Shown here: piece after piece, positions 44,537 through 55,054 of the stretch | How the letters are laid out: every line of letters begins with the position of its first letter | How positions within the stretch are numbered: the first letter of the stretch is position 1 | DNA from: Mycogone perniciosa | Lineage: Eukaryota; Ascomycota; Sordariomycetes; Hypocreales; Hypocreaceae | DNA length: 64,000 nt | Direction of reading: 5' to 3' | NCBI GenBank assembly: GCA_025331125.1 | Contig: JAOALB010000026.1 | Span: forward strand, 248,001 to 312,000 | Made by a program: the position numbers and the translations under genes | Notes under the pieces: model-generated | The model's database searches: none | What the model was told of the DNA's origin: nothing | Seen by the model: the letters and a program-made list of their open reading frames with translations, nothing else

Positions 44537-47249
44537 GTTATGGTACGCGGGAGGGAGGACGTGGCATTTGGGGTTGTTGATGGGTTTTTCGAGGTGGGGG
44601 AAGACGGTACGAGCCTCGTCGCCGGGGATGGCAAGACTGAGAGGCACTTTGCGCGTTGAAGTTGTTTGTGGAACGGTCTTGATATCGGGAGTTGAAGCTT
44701 CTCACATAGGACTAGTATTTCAATGAAGGTGACAGGGGCTGCCAAGGTATGTTCTGCCAATCAACGTTTCCGGTCCTCCCAGTGGGCCCGGGCTCGCTGA
44801 AATAAAGTCCCGAAAATCTGGAGAGCTTGAGAGCCAAGCTGAGGAGCTCCCTGGGTCGGTATTTGTGCCGGTCTTGATGAGAAGAAAGGTGAATAAATTG
44901 AAACTAAGAAAATTATTGAATATATGATTATTTAGGGGCTTTCTAAAATCGGCTTTATTTCTCTAAAGTCTAACCTTTGCGCTGCTTAGAGCTATGTGAG
45001 AAGGGCGCATGCACTGTGTGCTTCATTTGGCGTCAAGTGACAGATGGGAGTTGGGTGATGCTGAAGACGAAGACGGGATTGCTGGCCCAAGATCCTCTTC
45101 CTTCTACTCAAGAAGTTACGATACGAATACTTATAGCCTACGGAATGGCGAGAGATTTATCTTATAACTACGGAGTACTCGTGCGTGAGTGCATTTCTCG
45201 CACGTACTGAGTACTCCTTGCTCTGGGCCTGAAATTCTGAGTGCTAGGGGATTGGTGCTATCTGTGAAATGCGCGGAACAGCTTACCCCTGCTTTGCTCC
45301 CTCGTGACGTCTTGAAACTGCTCGACAAGAGACAAAAGCTGTGGGGTAGAAAGCTTTGAGGATAGGATCCCTGGTCCACGGATCAATGCATGACTTCCTT
45401 TGCCCCAGCAACGGCGGCAAGGGTACGAAGTAGGTCACTTGGCTGAAGCGTAGCACAGATGAGAGAATGCGAGTGTAACTTGACTGACTCGCCCAAGTTC
45501 CAACCCGCCCAATATCCAAACTCTGGCATCTTTGGCATTTAATGAAACTAAACGAAATAAAAAACTCGTTCAATTTGCAGCAATTGATGGATTGATGATT
45601 TCACAATGATGGCTGTTGTTGACCAAACCGATGAATCCCAACCTGCTGGATATAATATAAGCGCACTCCATAGCGTCGACCAAGTAGCCCCTGACTATTG
45701 CCAAGCAGACAGAATGGCGCCACGATGGATGGTTCACTTGGGGGTTTGCGGCCGAACGGGGCGTACTCGTACTCAACGTATCAAGGGCGACTCTAGAAAT
45801 TGGACAAATTAATAATTATTACCTGCTTGTACTACTACTATACGGAGTACTTGCATGAGTACTACATACAAGCACTCTCTGATTAGTGTCTGTCACCAGT
45901 GTTACGAGTCCTGACTTGGAAGCAAGGAAATCTGTAACCCAGCCAGTTGCCCTCCCGAAGGAGGAATGATACGGGGACATATTACATAGTCCATGACGTT
46001 GAGCATGAATGGATTTTGTTCTGTGTGTCGTGTGACGCTGTGATGGGCCAGAATAGCGGGACTGAACGCTAGTGAGCTATGATTAACACGACTGACTGCT
46101 GATAGAATCTCGATGTGATCTGCCTACGTAGCCCCTGTTGAAGCCTGAACGAGTAGCATGTACTTCGTACTCGTGGCTGTCAATATCAGGATTCGATGAT
46201 GGTGTACGAAGTACTGCTCAATGCCTGGAAACTTGCTTCTTGCTTCACAAATCAGGAAACTAAATAGAGATTCGTCGTGCAGGCGGCTGGCGCCGCCGCC
46301 AATGTACGCAAGTCTGTACTACAATCTCGCAAGGTAAAGGTAGGTGTTAAAAAAAAAGGTTTGTCGTACGGCAGACTCGCTTTTGGAGGTTCAAAACGTC
46401 CGCCTCGTGCATGGAACATGCAGTACAGTATCGTGGCGTTAGCAACTGGCTGGGCTCTACAAGTAAGGCTGCCTGCTCGCTAGCGACCAAATGGAGGCAA
46501 CTGACGGACTTTGCACAAAGCAGCAGAGCAGCAAAATTCAGCAACCGTGAGCTATCAATGCTCTGTCTTAGCAGCTTCTGCGTCACGGCGAGGTGAACAA
46601 GGCGAAGCAGCTTGCGGACGATGCCATCCACACTGGAGTTAGGCAGGACTATTGCTCGTTAGGCTACTATTAATACCTGTAAGCAGTGGCTGCTGCGGAT
46701 GGGCACAATGTTTCGCCGTGGGCGGTCGAAGCCGCTGCTGCCCCGAAGCGTGGCGCGCACCAACAGCGGCTAGTGAGCGAGCGTCAGTGGCCTAACCACC
46801 CCCAACTCTGCCCCCCAGCTCCCCAAGCACCCGGACCTCAACTAATATCCTGGCACACATACACATCAACTCTCTCTCCATCCTCCCACGTCCACAGTCT
46901 CTCGCAAGGAGCTGGACTTCCCATCCCATCCCATCCATCCTTACCTTCTCTTCTTCACCCGTCCATCTGCCCGTTAACCGACTCCTTCCTTTTCAACACT
47001 CCTTGGCTCTGCCGGGCTCGCTTGAAATCAACCGCATCGACCCTCCTTTGGCAAAATCTGTCCTATCCATCCCTGGGAGCCTGCCACTGTCTCTTAGAGC
47101 CATCCTCGACACCACACCACACCACACACAATAACAAGCAACACAACGCAATTATCACGACCGCTTCATCGCTTTGAAAGCTATCACCAACTACCCCTCA
47201 CCTGTAGCCCGCACCCGACGTGCTTTTTAGCTGCCTCTGTCTGCCCGCC
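44537..47249. other. 2.7 kb divergent intergenic region between GLE1 and SSD1
   Basis: No gene is supportable. The SSD1 side (from about 46800) is a pyrimidine-rich, purine-poor stretch of several hundred bases with CCATCC-type runs, typical of a long fungal 5' leader. The middle carries many copies of the intergenic 9-mer (45169, 45424, 45841, 46161, 46205), often paired. A polyA run of nine lies near 46350. Confidence 0.6.
45169..46214. repeat. five TACGRAGTA-type motifs between GLE1 and SSD1
   Basis: Exact copies lie at 45169-45177, 45424-45432, 45841-45849, 46161-46169 and 46205-46213, in both orientations. A further CACGTACTGAGTACTCC variant follows the first. This divergent region carries the most exact copies of any single intergenic gap. 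Confidence 0.75.
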
Positions 47250-50200
47250 ATGGAACAGCAGCAGCAACAGTCGCAGCAGCAAGCTGCTCCTCAGCAGCCC
47301 CCCGCTGGAGGCGTCCACGGCCCGGCCGGACGAAGGCTGCACATTGCGCATCGCAGGAGCCCATCTGAGCTTACCCCGTTGATGAGCATGTTTGCCAACC
47401 CAGGAAGTAAGTCATTGCTATGATTCCCATCCCATTGCTGTCTTGCCTGGCAGCTTGCCGGCGGCTGTCGTCGTTGCCCCTTGGGCGCGGGGTGGGCGCG
47501 GTGCTACCTCCAGAGTTGATCACACACACACATCACATCACATTACATCACATACATCTTCAACATTGATAGCTAACAGCTTTGTCTTGTAGTGGAGCAG
47601 TTGGCAATTCAGCAACAGATCGAACTCCTGCAGCAGCAGCAGCAGCAGATCCAGGCCACCCACCAACAATATGTCAACATGGGCATGATGCCCCCCCAGC
47701 CCATTGCCCCTGCTGGCGCTTTCAATCATTTGCAACCTATGGGCAACGCTTTCCAGTTTCCCAGCCAGATGCCACAACAAAACGTTTCGCTGGCCCCCCC
47801 AACCCAACCATTGTCACATCGCCGTAATCAGTCAGCTCTGCCTAACATGGGCATGGGTCCGCCACCAGCACCTTCCTCAGGAGCTTCCGGATCCGCCTTT
47901 GGGAACTTTGAGGCTCCAGGCCATGGGCGTGAGAACGCCGGGTCTCGAGGTGGCCGTGGAGGACCCCCTGGTGGTGGCCATCAACGACGACATTCCCTAG
48001 CCTTGGCCGATGCCAAGAAAGCTGCCGAACTCGCTCAGCAAAAGCGAACGACATCTGGCTTTCAATTCCCCGGTCCCGGCCCTTCGGCCGACAAGCCAGA
48101 TGAGGAGAACAAGCCAGCCACTCAGTCTACTCTCGATATCCCTGTGGCCCCGAGCTCCTCGCGTGGCGGCCGTGGCGGACATGGCCGTAGTCAAAGCATG
48201 GCTGTGAATGGTCGTGGAGGCCTTCGTGGAAGTGCCTTCAACTTTGAGTCCGGTGCCGGCAATGATTTCCAGCAGCGCCGTGGTGGTCATGCTCGCACGG
48301 GATCTCGAAATTTCGAGGGTAACTGGCGCAACCAAGGACAGAACCAAGACCAATCTGGTAACCAGAACCAGTCATTCCAGCCTGGTCATCGCTCCCGTGG
48401 CTCAATGAACCAATCCATCTCGTCCATTGGAGGCTTCCAGTACAACCCCAACCAAGCCCCTGTCCTCCCACTGCCAGGGCAGATGGTCATGCCTCAGATG
48501 TATGGACAGCAGCTCAATCCCATGCAACTGAGCCAGCTTCAAGCTCTACAGGCTGCGCAGATGAGTGGCCAGCAATTCCAAGGTCTCCAAGGCTCTCAAC
48601 ATGCTGGACAACTTGGTGGTCAGCAACAACAGCAGCGAAAGACACTCTTTACCCCTTACCTTCCCCAGGCGACTCTTCCCGCCCTGCTTGGAGATGGCCA
48701 GCTCGTGTCTGGTATCCTCCGCGTCAACAAGAAGAACCGTAGCGATGCTTACGTCACCACATTGGATGGTCTTTTGGACGCCGACATCTTCATTTGTGGT
48801 AGCAAAGATCGTAACCGTGCCCTTGAGGGCGACCTGGTCGCTGTCGAGCTTTTGGATGTGGACGAAGTTTGGGGCCAGAAGCGAGAGAAGGAAGAGAAGA
48901 AGAAGCGGAAGGATATCACGGATACCCGTTCCGGCTCAACCAACCAAGGAAGCCAGGGTTCCGGACAGAACGACGAGAGCAACCCCCCCGAAGGAGGAAT
49001 TCGTCGTCGTGGTAGTCTCCGCCAACGCCCAACTCAGAAGAAGAATGATGATGTTGAGGTCGAGGGCCAGAGCCTTCTCCTCGTCGAGGAGGAGGAAATC
49101 AACGATGAACAGAAGCCTCTGTACGCTGGCCACATCGTCGCCGTTATTGAGCGTGTTGCTGGTCAAATGTTTTCTGGCACCTTGGGCCTGCTCCGACCCA
49201 GTAGTCAAGCTACCAAGGAAAAGCAGGAGGCGGAGAGAGCGGCGAGGGAGGGTAACAACTCTCGCCAGAACGATTCCCGTCAGCAGGACAAGCCCAAGAT
49301 TGTTTGGTTTAAGCCCACTGATAAGCGAGTGCCATTGATTGCCATTCCCACTGAGCAGGCTCCTCGTGATTTCGTTGAGAAGCATCAAGACTATGCGGAT
49401 CGCATCTTCGTGGCTTGCATCAAGCGATGGCCAATCACCTCCCTTCATCCTTTCGGAACTCTTGTGGAGCAGCTAGGACGCATGGGTGATCTTAAGGTGG
49501 AAACGGACGCACTACTGCGAGACAACAATTTCTCGTCAGACGAATTCTCCGATGCAGTCTTGCGCAGCGTCGGGTTCCAGGATTGGTCGCTGGCCCAGGA
49601 AGATGAGGCCGCCATTGGCTCGCGCCGGGACTACCGTGACGAGAAGGTAGTCACCATTGACTTCAATGGTGGCGCTGAGCTCGGCAATGCGGTACATGTC
49701 ACCTCCCGACCCGATGGCAAGATTGATATTGGTATCCATGTACCTGATGTTGCCCATTTCGTCAAGTCCAACTCGCTTGTTGACCGTGAGGCCAAGAAAC
49801 GTGGCACTGCGGTTCAACTTATCAATCGCTTCTGTGCATTGTTGCCCCCGAAGCTGTCCGGCGAGGTTTGTTCATTTGTCCCAGGTGAAGAGCGTCTTGC
49901 TGTTAGCGTCGTGTTCACTGTGAACCTGCTCACCGGTACTGTTACAGAAGGCGACAGCTGGGTGGGCAAGAGTATCATCAAGAGTGTAGGCCAGGTATCG
50001 TTGGAGGATATCAACAAAGCGTTAAACGACCCCTCTAGCTTTGACAATGCTACTGTTCCGGTCAACACGTTTCCGATCCTTCAGGCTGTCGCCCAGAAGT
50101 TCCGGGAGGCGCGCCTGGGTGCCGGCAGCGAGCCCATCGCCCCCCTGCGTCTGTTGCAACAGTTGGATGACGAAAACAACCCAGTGCAGACGAATATCTT

Positions 50201-51551
50201 CGACTCCAGCGACGCGCTGGAGCTTGTCGAGGAGCTCATGCACAAGGCAAATAGCTACGTGGCTCAGCGCCTGGTAGAGGGTCTGCCCGAAAAGGCTCTT
50301 CTCCGACGCCAGGCTGCACCTAACTCACGACGCCTCCAGACGTTTGTGGAACGCATGACAGCCCTGGGCTACGAAATTGATGCCTCTGGAAGCGGGGCGC
50401 TCCAGAACAGCCTGTTCAAGGTTGAAGATGCTGACCTACGGAAGGGCATGGAGACGCTTGTTCTCAAGTCAATGCAACGAGCCAAGTACTTCATTGCGGG
50501 CAAGACTGCAAAGCAGCTGTGGTCGAACTACTCTCTCAACGTACCCCTCTACACTCATTTCACCAGCCCTACCCGTCGATATGCGGACATTCTTGTCCAT
50601 CGCCAGCTAGAGGCGGTTCTCTCTGAGGGCAAGGTCGAGTTTTCGGATGACATGGAGAATCTGGTCAAGACAGTCGAGGCCTGCAACACCAAGAAGGATT
50701 CTGCGCAGAACGCCCAAGATCAAAGCATTCACATCGAGTCGTGTCGTAACATGGACAAGAAGCGACAAGAGGTCAATAGTGATCTTATTGCCGAGGGCAT
50801 CGTCGTCTGCGTGTATGAGTCGGCCTTTGATGTACTGATCCCAGAATGGGGCTTTGAGAAACGTGTACACTGCGACCAGCTTCCGCTGAAAAAGGCAGAA
50901 TTCAGGAAGGAGAAGCGTGTCCTCGAACTTTACTGGGAGAAGGGAGTTCCAAGCTCGGCGTATGTGCCTGAGGACGAGCGGCCTAAGGCCGCAGCCTCTC
51001 TAAGAATGTCAAACGCCATTGCCGCAGCACGGCAAGCGGAAGAGGCCGAGAGAGTCAAGAAGGAGCGCGAAGAGGCTGCTCGCAAACAGACCGTCACTGG
51101 GACAATTTCAACTGATGACGTGGATGCCCTGTTTGATGATGATGATGATGAGGACGAGGACAATACGTCAGATGTGACGGAGGCGATGGCTGGAGCATCG
51201 TTGGCTGAGCGACCAACACAGAGTGTGCCTGGGTCACCCGCTCGATCCTCCAATGCGGGCGCTCTGCACCGCACCCGATCGGAGTCTAAGGTACCTGCGA
51301 TGGAAGCGGTTGAGACGCGTCTAACGAACAAGGAGAAGTACTTGAAATTGTTCACACTGAGAGAGGAGGGTGGGGACTACATCCAAGACGTGACTGAGAT
51401 GACGAGGGTACCGATCATCCTGAAGACGGATCTTTCCAAGAGCCCGCCGTAAGTTTTACACACAAAGTGGCTGGCCAAGATGTCTGATATACTGACCAAC
51501 GTTTCTTATAGTTGCCTGACTATTCGGTCCCTGAACCCGTACGCGTTGTGA
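47250..51551 (+). CDS. SSD1: SSD1 RNA-binding translational regulator (RNase II-like), 1,350 aa, three exons
   Basis: Exons 47250-47406, 47593-51448 and 51512-51551 give 1,350 residues. The last exon encodes the family's very conserved C-terminus CLTIRSLNPYAL. The N-terminal 330 residues are Gln- and Arg/Gly-rich and disordered (RRLHIAHRRSPSELTPLM is the conserved start block). Cold-shock/OB domains begin with KTLFTPYLPQATLPALLGDG, then RNB-like core blocks follow (ALEGDLVAVELL, HIVAVIERVAGQMFSGTLG, PRDFVEKHQDYADRIFVA, TIDFNGGAELGNAVHV, FTSPTRRYADILVHRQL). The aspartates that chelate metal in active RNase II enzymes are replaced, so it is an RNA-binding pseudonuclease as in yeast. Ssd1 represses translation of cell-wall mRNAs and is controlled by the Cbk1 kinase. 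RRHSLAL and related HxRxxS-like sites in the N-terminus fit such control. Confidence 0.95.
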
Positions 51552-52558
51552 TGTGGGTAGCTCGAATGACGAGTTGGTGGCAAAACGAAGGGAAAAAGAA
51601 AGAAGAGCGAATGGCAGAATGATGTAATCAAGAGAGATGAAGCTGTGTTGAATGAGGATGACGGCAGGGGATGTGTGGTATATGCTTTATACGCCGAGGT
51701 GAGTCAGGACAGACAGACCTACCTGCGGACAAGCAAAGGATTGGCATGGCGATGTGCCTCGGTAGCGATAAAATGAATTCTCCCATCCAAACAGTTTGCC
51801 AGGGGATGTGTTGCACTAGGATGCGAATGGATGTAAAGAAAGCATACATAGCGAATCGCATGGACATGACGGCATTTTGGGGAAAATTGAAACGAGCTGT
51901 TGAAATTAGGCATAACCAAGAAGGATTGACTCAGAAACATCTGGCTTATAGACCGAAGGCATGGCCACTCGTGGTGAACAGCCTATCTGTGTTGTGTCTC
52001 TTGTCCGGCTGGCAAGACGCCGAAAAAGTTGAAACCAGATTGCTAGATCTATCAATCATGTGGCCTCTGAGCTGTCGGCCTTGTGTTCAGGTAGATTGCA
52101 GTTGTACGCTAGGAGATATTTACAGACGTTTGTAGTCCCATGATCCAGAGTCATGGCTTTCTGTGGCAACTGCGTTTGAATTGTTTTAGCCAAGACCCAA
52201 GTAGCTATATAATACTAGCAGATAAGGATGCTGTTGGAAACGGCAGTGGTGAATGTATACGGATTATTCTAGATCGTGGTTAGGGTCACAAGGGTACAGC
52301 ACCATGGAACTGTGTTTAACGTTTAACTTGAGCATAGCAGCTCCGTACTTTGTACTAATGCAAGGCAACATGAGATGAAAAAAAAGAAGTCAATAGTCTT
52401 TTGAAACAGCGGTCCAATGTGAAAGAGAGAGAGCGCAGATGTATGTGTATCAGTTGTGTTTCGGAGTGCGGACCAGGCGCCGTTCCGAGGCAGACTAAAG
52501 AGGGTGTGGGGGCCGGTCCGTGGAGGTTCCGAGCGCTTTCAGGTTCCGGAATCAGGGC

Positions 52559-52697
52559 CCCCTATAAGGCATATGAAAAGAGAGAGAGATAGCCTTATGG
52601 GATGTGAGAGAGATGGCTGAGACGATCGGACGGGTTCTCCCTGAGCCGCATTGCGTGCCCCTTCAGGGTCACGCACAATGCTACCAATGCGCGCCCC
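52559..52697. promoter_or_regulatory. cluster of CCCCT (STRE-like) words
   Basis: CCCCT occurs near 52559, 52658 and 52693, 350-490 bases upstream of the RDS1-like start. CCCCT is the stress-response element bound by Msn2/4-type zinc-finger factors in yeast and by their relatives in filamentous fungi. Short words like this are common by chance, so the call is tentative. Confidence 0.35.
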
Positions 52698-52976
52698 CTT
52701 GATGTCTACATAGGCATCGTCGTGTTAGTCGCCAGCATGACATAAAGAGCCATGTTTCCTGCTCTCCTCTCCTCTCTTGTCTTGTCTTGTTTCTCTGCTT
52801 CTCCATCGCTCACTCTCCATCGTCTCTCTTTTTCTCGCTGTTTATTCGTTTCGTGGGTGTCAAAAAGCACTGGCCTGCTTTTGATCGTATCCCCTCCGTT
52901 TGTTACGTTCTTTCATTTATACCCAACTATCTCTTTTTCGATTCCATACGGCTGGGTCCCGGTAACGTCAAGGGCG

Positions 52977-52984
52977 TATATAAG
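52977..52984 (+). promoter_or_regulatory. TATA box of the RDS1-like gene
   Basis: TATATAAG lies 62-69 bases upstream of the start codon, the best TATA consensus among the promoters of this window. A TATA box is typical of inducible rather than housekeeping genes. Confidence 0.6.
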
Positions 52985-53045
52985 AGAGAGCTTGGATATA
53001 ATTGGGACCTTTCAGACAGACAAGAGACGAGAGACGACAAGAAAC

Positions 53046-54054
53046 ATGCTTTCACTCAAGACTACTGTCATCGCCATGCTGGCGACTATGGCTGCGGCTC
53101 TGCCTTCTCTGTCCAAGCTGACGGCTCGACAACTCGGGTATCACAATGTGGCCAAGAGACAAAACGCCGCTGCTCAGAAGCTCGGCCTCAACGACTTTGA
53201 CATTCTACAATTGTAAGTCTCCCCGATACTCTCGGCATAGACACAAACATAGCTAACTCCTGATCCATAGCGCCCTTACCCTCGAGAACCTTGAAGAGGC
53301 CTTCTACCGCGAGGGCTTCGCCAAGTTCCCCGACTCCGACTTCGCCGCCCTCGGCCTCAACGAGCTGCAAATCGCGGACCTCAAGCAAATCGGCTTCACA
53401 GAGTCCCAGCACGTCGCCCTGATCCAGTCCGCCCTCGCCCAAGCCGGCGTCCAGCCCGTCCAGCGCTGCACCTACGACTTTGGCTTCACCGACGCTCTCG
53501 CCATGGTCCAGACGGCTGCCATCCTCGAAAACGTCGGCATCTCTGCTTACCTCGGAGCCGCGCCTTTGCTCGCCAGCCCTGCTATCCTGGGCACTGCCGG
53601 CTCGATCCTCACCATCGAGGCTCGTCACCAGAGCTCCATCCGTGTGTTTGCCGGGCTCAAGGCGGTTCCCCAGGCCTTCGATGCGCCCCTCGGTCCCAGG
53701 GCCGTCTTCTCCCTCGCTGCTCCCTTTGTCAAAGCGTGCCCCGAGGGTTCCAGCCTCGTTATCAAGCCCTTCCCTGCGCTGAAGCTGGCTGATGCCACCG
53801 CCGCCACCACAGTCGGCTCGACCCTGAAGCTTCAGTCCGACGCGGCCAAGGATGCCAAGTTCTGCGCCTTCACCTCTGGCGGCGTCATTCCTGGCGGTAC
53901 CATGTTCATGCCCTTCTCCGAGAACGACGGTTGCTCGGTCCCCGAGGGTGTTGCTGGTGTTACATACCTCTCGCTTGCCAGCAGCAGTCCTCTCGACGGC
54001 ACGTTGACGGACGACATGACCCTAGCCGGCCCTATCGCCATCACCGTCTCATAA
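53046..54054 (+). CDS. RDS1-like secreted protein with ferritin-like domain, 316 aa, two exons
   Basis: Exons 53046-53212 and 53271-54054 join through a 58-bp intron to give 316 residues. The start in AAACATG sits behind a good TATA box. Residues 1-19 (MLSLKTTVIAMLATMAAA) are a signal peptide and a KR site at about 38 suits a pro-peptide. The ferritin-like (Ferritin_2) domain starts with ILQFALTLENLEEAFYREGF across the splice site. It continues through IGFTESQHVALIQSALAQAG, YDFGFTDALAMVQTAAILENVG and EARHQSSIRVFAG, giving the E..E-x-x-H pairs of a four-helix bundle. The C-terminal 120 residues form a Cys-containing beta-rich domain. Relatives include the fission-yeast stress-inducible Rds1. 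Function is unknown and metal binding is inferred. Confidence 0.87.
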
Positions 54055-55054
54055 AAAGGAGGAGCATATAGGATAGAAGGAAAATCCGGTAGAGTGATAA
54101 CTTTGTCTGGTCTGATCAACATCACTCAAAAGATGTATGTAATACAAGAACCGCCCCCGAGTTTTGTCTCTTTTTGTTCAATTCTTGTCTCTCCGTCCAC
54201 ACAACCTGCGGGCGGCCCCCTTTTTCTTAGTCCAATTACAGTTTTGTCGCCATGTCTTTCTTTGGTTTATCTCATCTGATGTCCAGAATACCCCAGAATT
54301 ACTTAGCATATAGGTGGAAGCAAGAGACCAGGGATCATGTATTTCTTGTGGCTAGCACAAATGCGAAAATGAGTTGTCTCCGATATCCATCCACCTTAGA
54401 GACTGCCTGAACTGGTATGGAAGATTCATGATAGAAATTCAAGAGAGACCCTTGCATGATTGTGTCACGCAGTCATCCTCATCTACATGGATAAGTTGAG
54501 ATGAAACGCCCCTGAGGCGCACCAAAAGGCGTTATATCCTGTAGGAACTCGTGCAACAACGTTACGGCTCTTCATCTCTCCGGTATGACATATCCCTTGC
54601 AAAACTTCATCCTTCTCTTTCATTATTCCTCCTAAGCCACAAAGGTTTCATGTCACGATAGCTTCATTCTGCAAATTTCTTAAACTGCTATTTAAGCTCG
54701 TCTGCATGTCACCCGGCTTTCGCCTGGGCCTATATCTGTTACCACCTCACTTACTCTCCCCAACTTGCAACCAGCAGAGATACATACTCATCCGCATGAG
54801 TAGAGTAGCTTTTGAATACCCCAAAGGTTTCTTGTATATCCCCCATGGCCTCCAACCCGACTATTGACCAACTCCCCCAATGCTAGTATCCTCTGTTACC
54901 CATCTACTTCATGACTGCCTTTTTTTTACCAAATGCCGTAGAGTCAGTGTGGTGTAAGATGGTATTCGAAAGAGCTATCCATAACATCATATGATTTTTT
55001 TTTTAATTGCCCGTATTCGTTCAATAGCGTCATGCTCGTCAATGGAATGTCGTA
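54055..55054. other. convergent 3' intergenic region of the RDS1-like gene and MKT1
   Basis: 1.0 kb between converging stops with no gene. The DNA is AT-richer than its surroundings, with a T run near 54994-55003. Confidence 0.6.

Larger units (their letters stand above)
51552..53045. other. intergenic region upstream of the RDS1-like gene
   Basis: 1.5 kb without a gene. It carries a motif copy (52341-52356, ctccgtactttgtact form), three CCCCT stress-response-type words in the last 500 bases, and a TATA box at 52977-52984. The left end is the SSD1 3' UTR. Confidence 0.6.
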
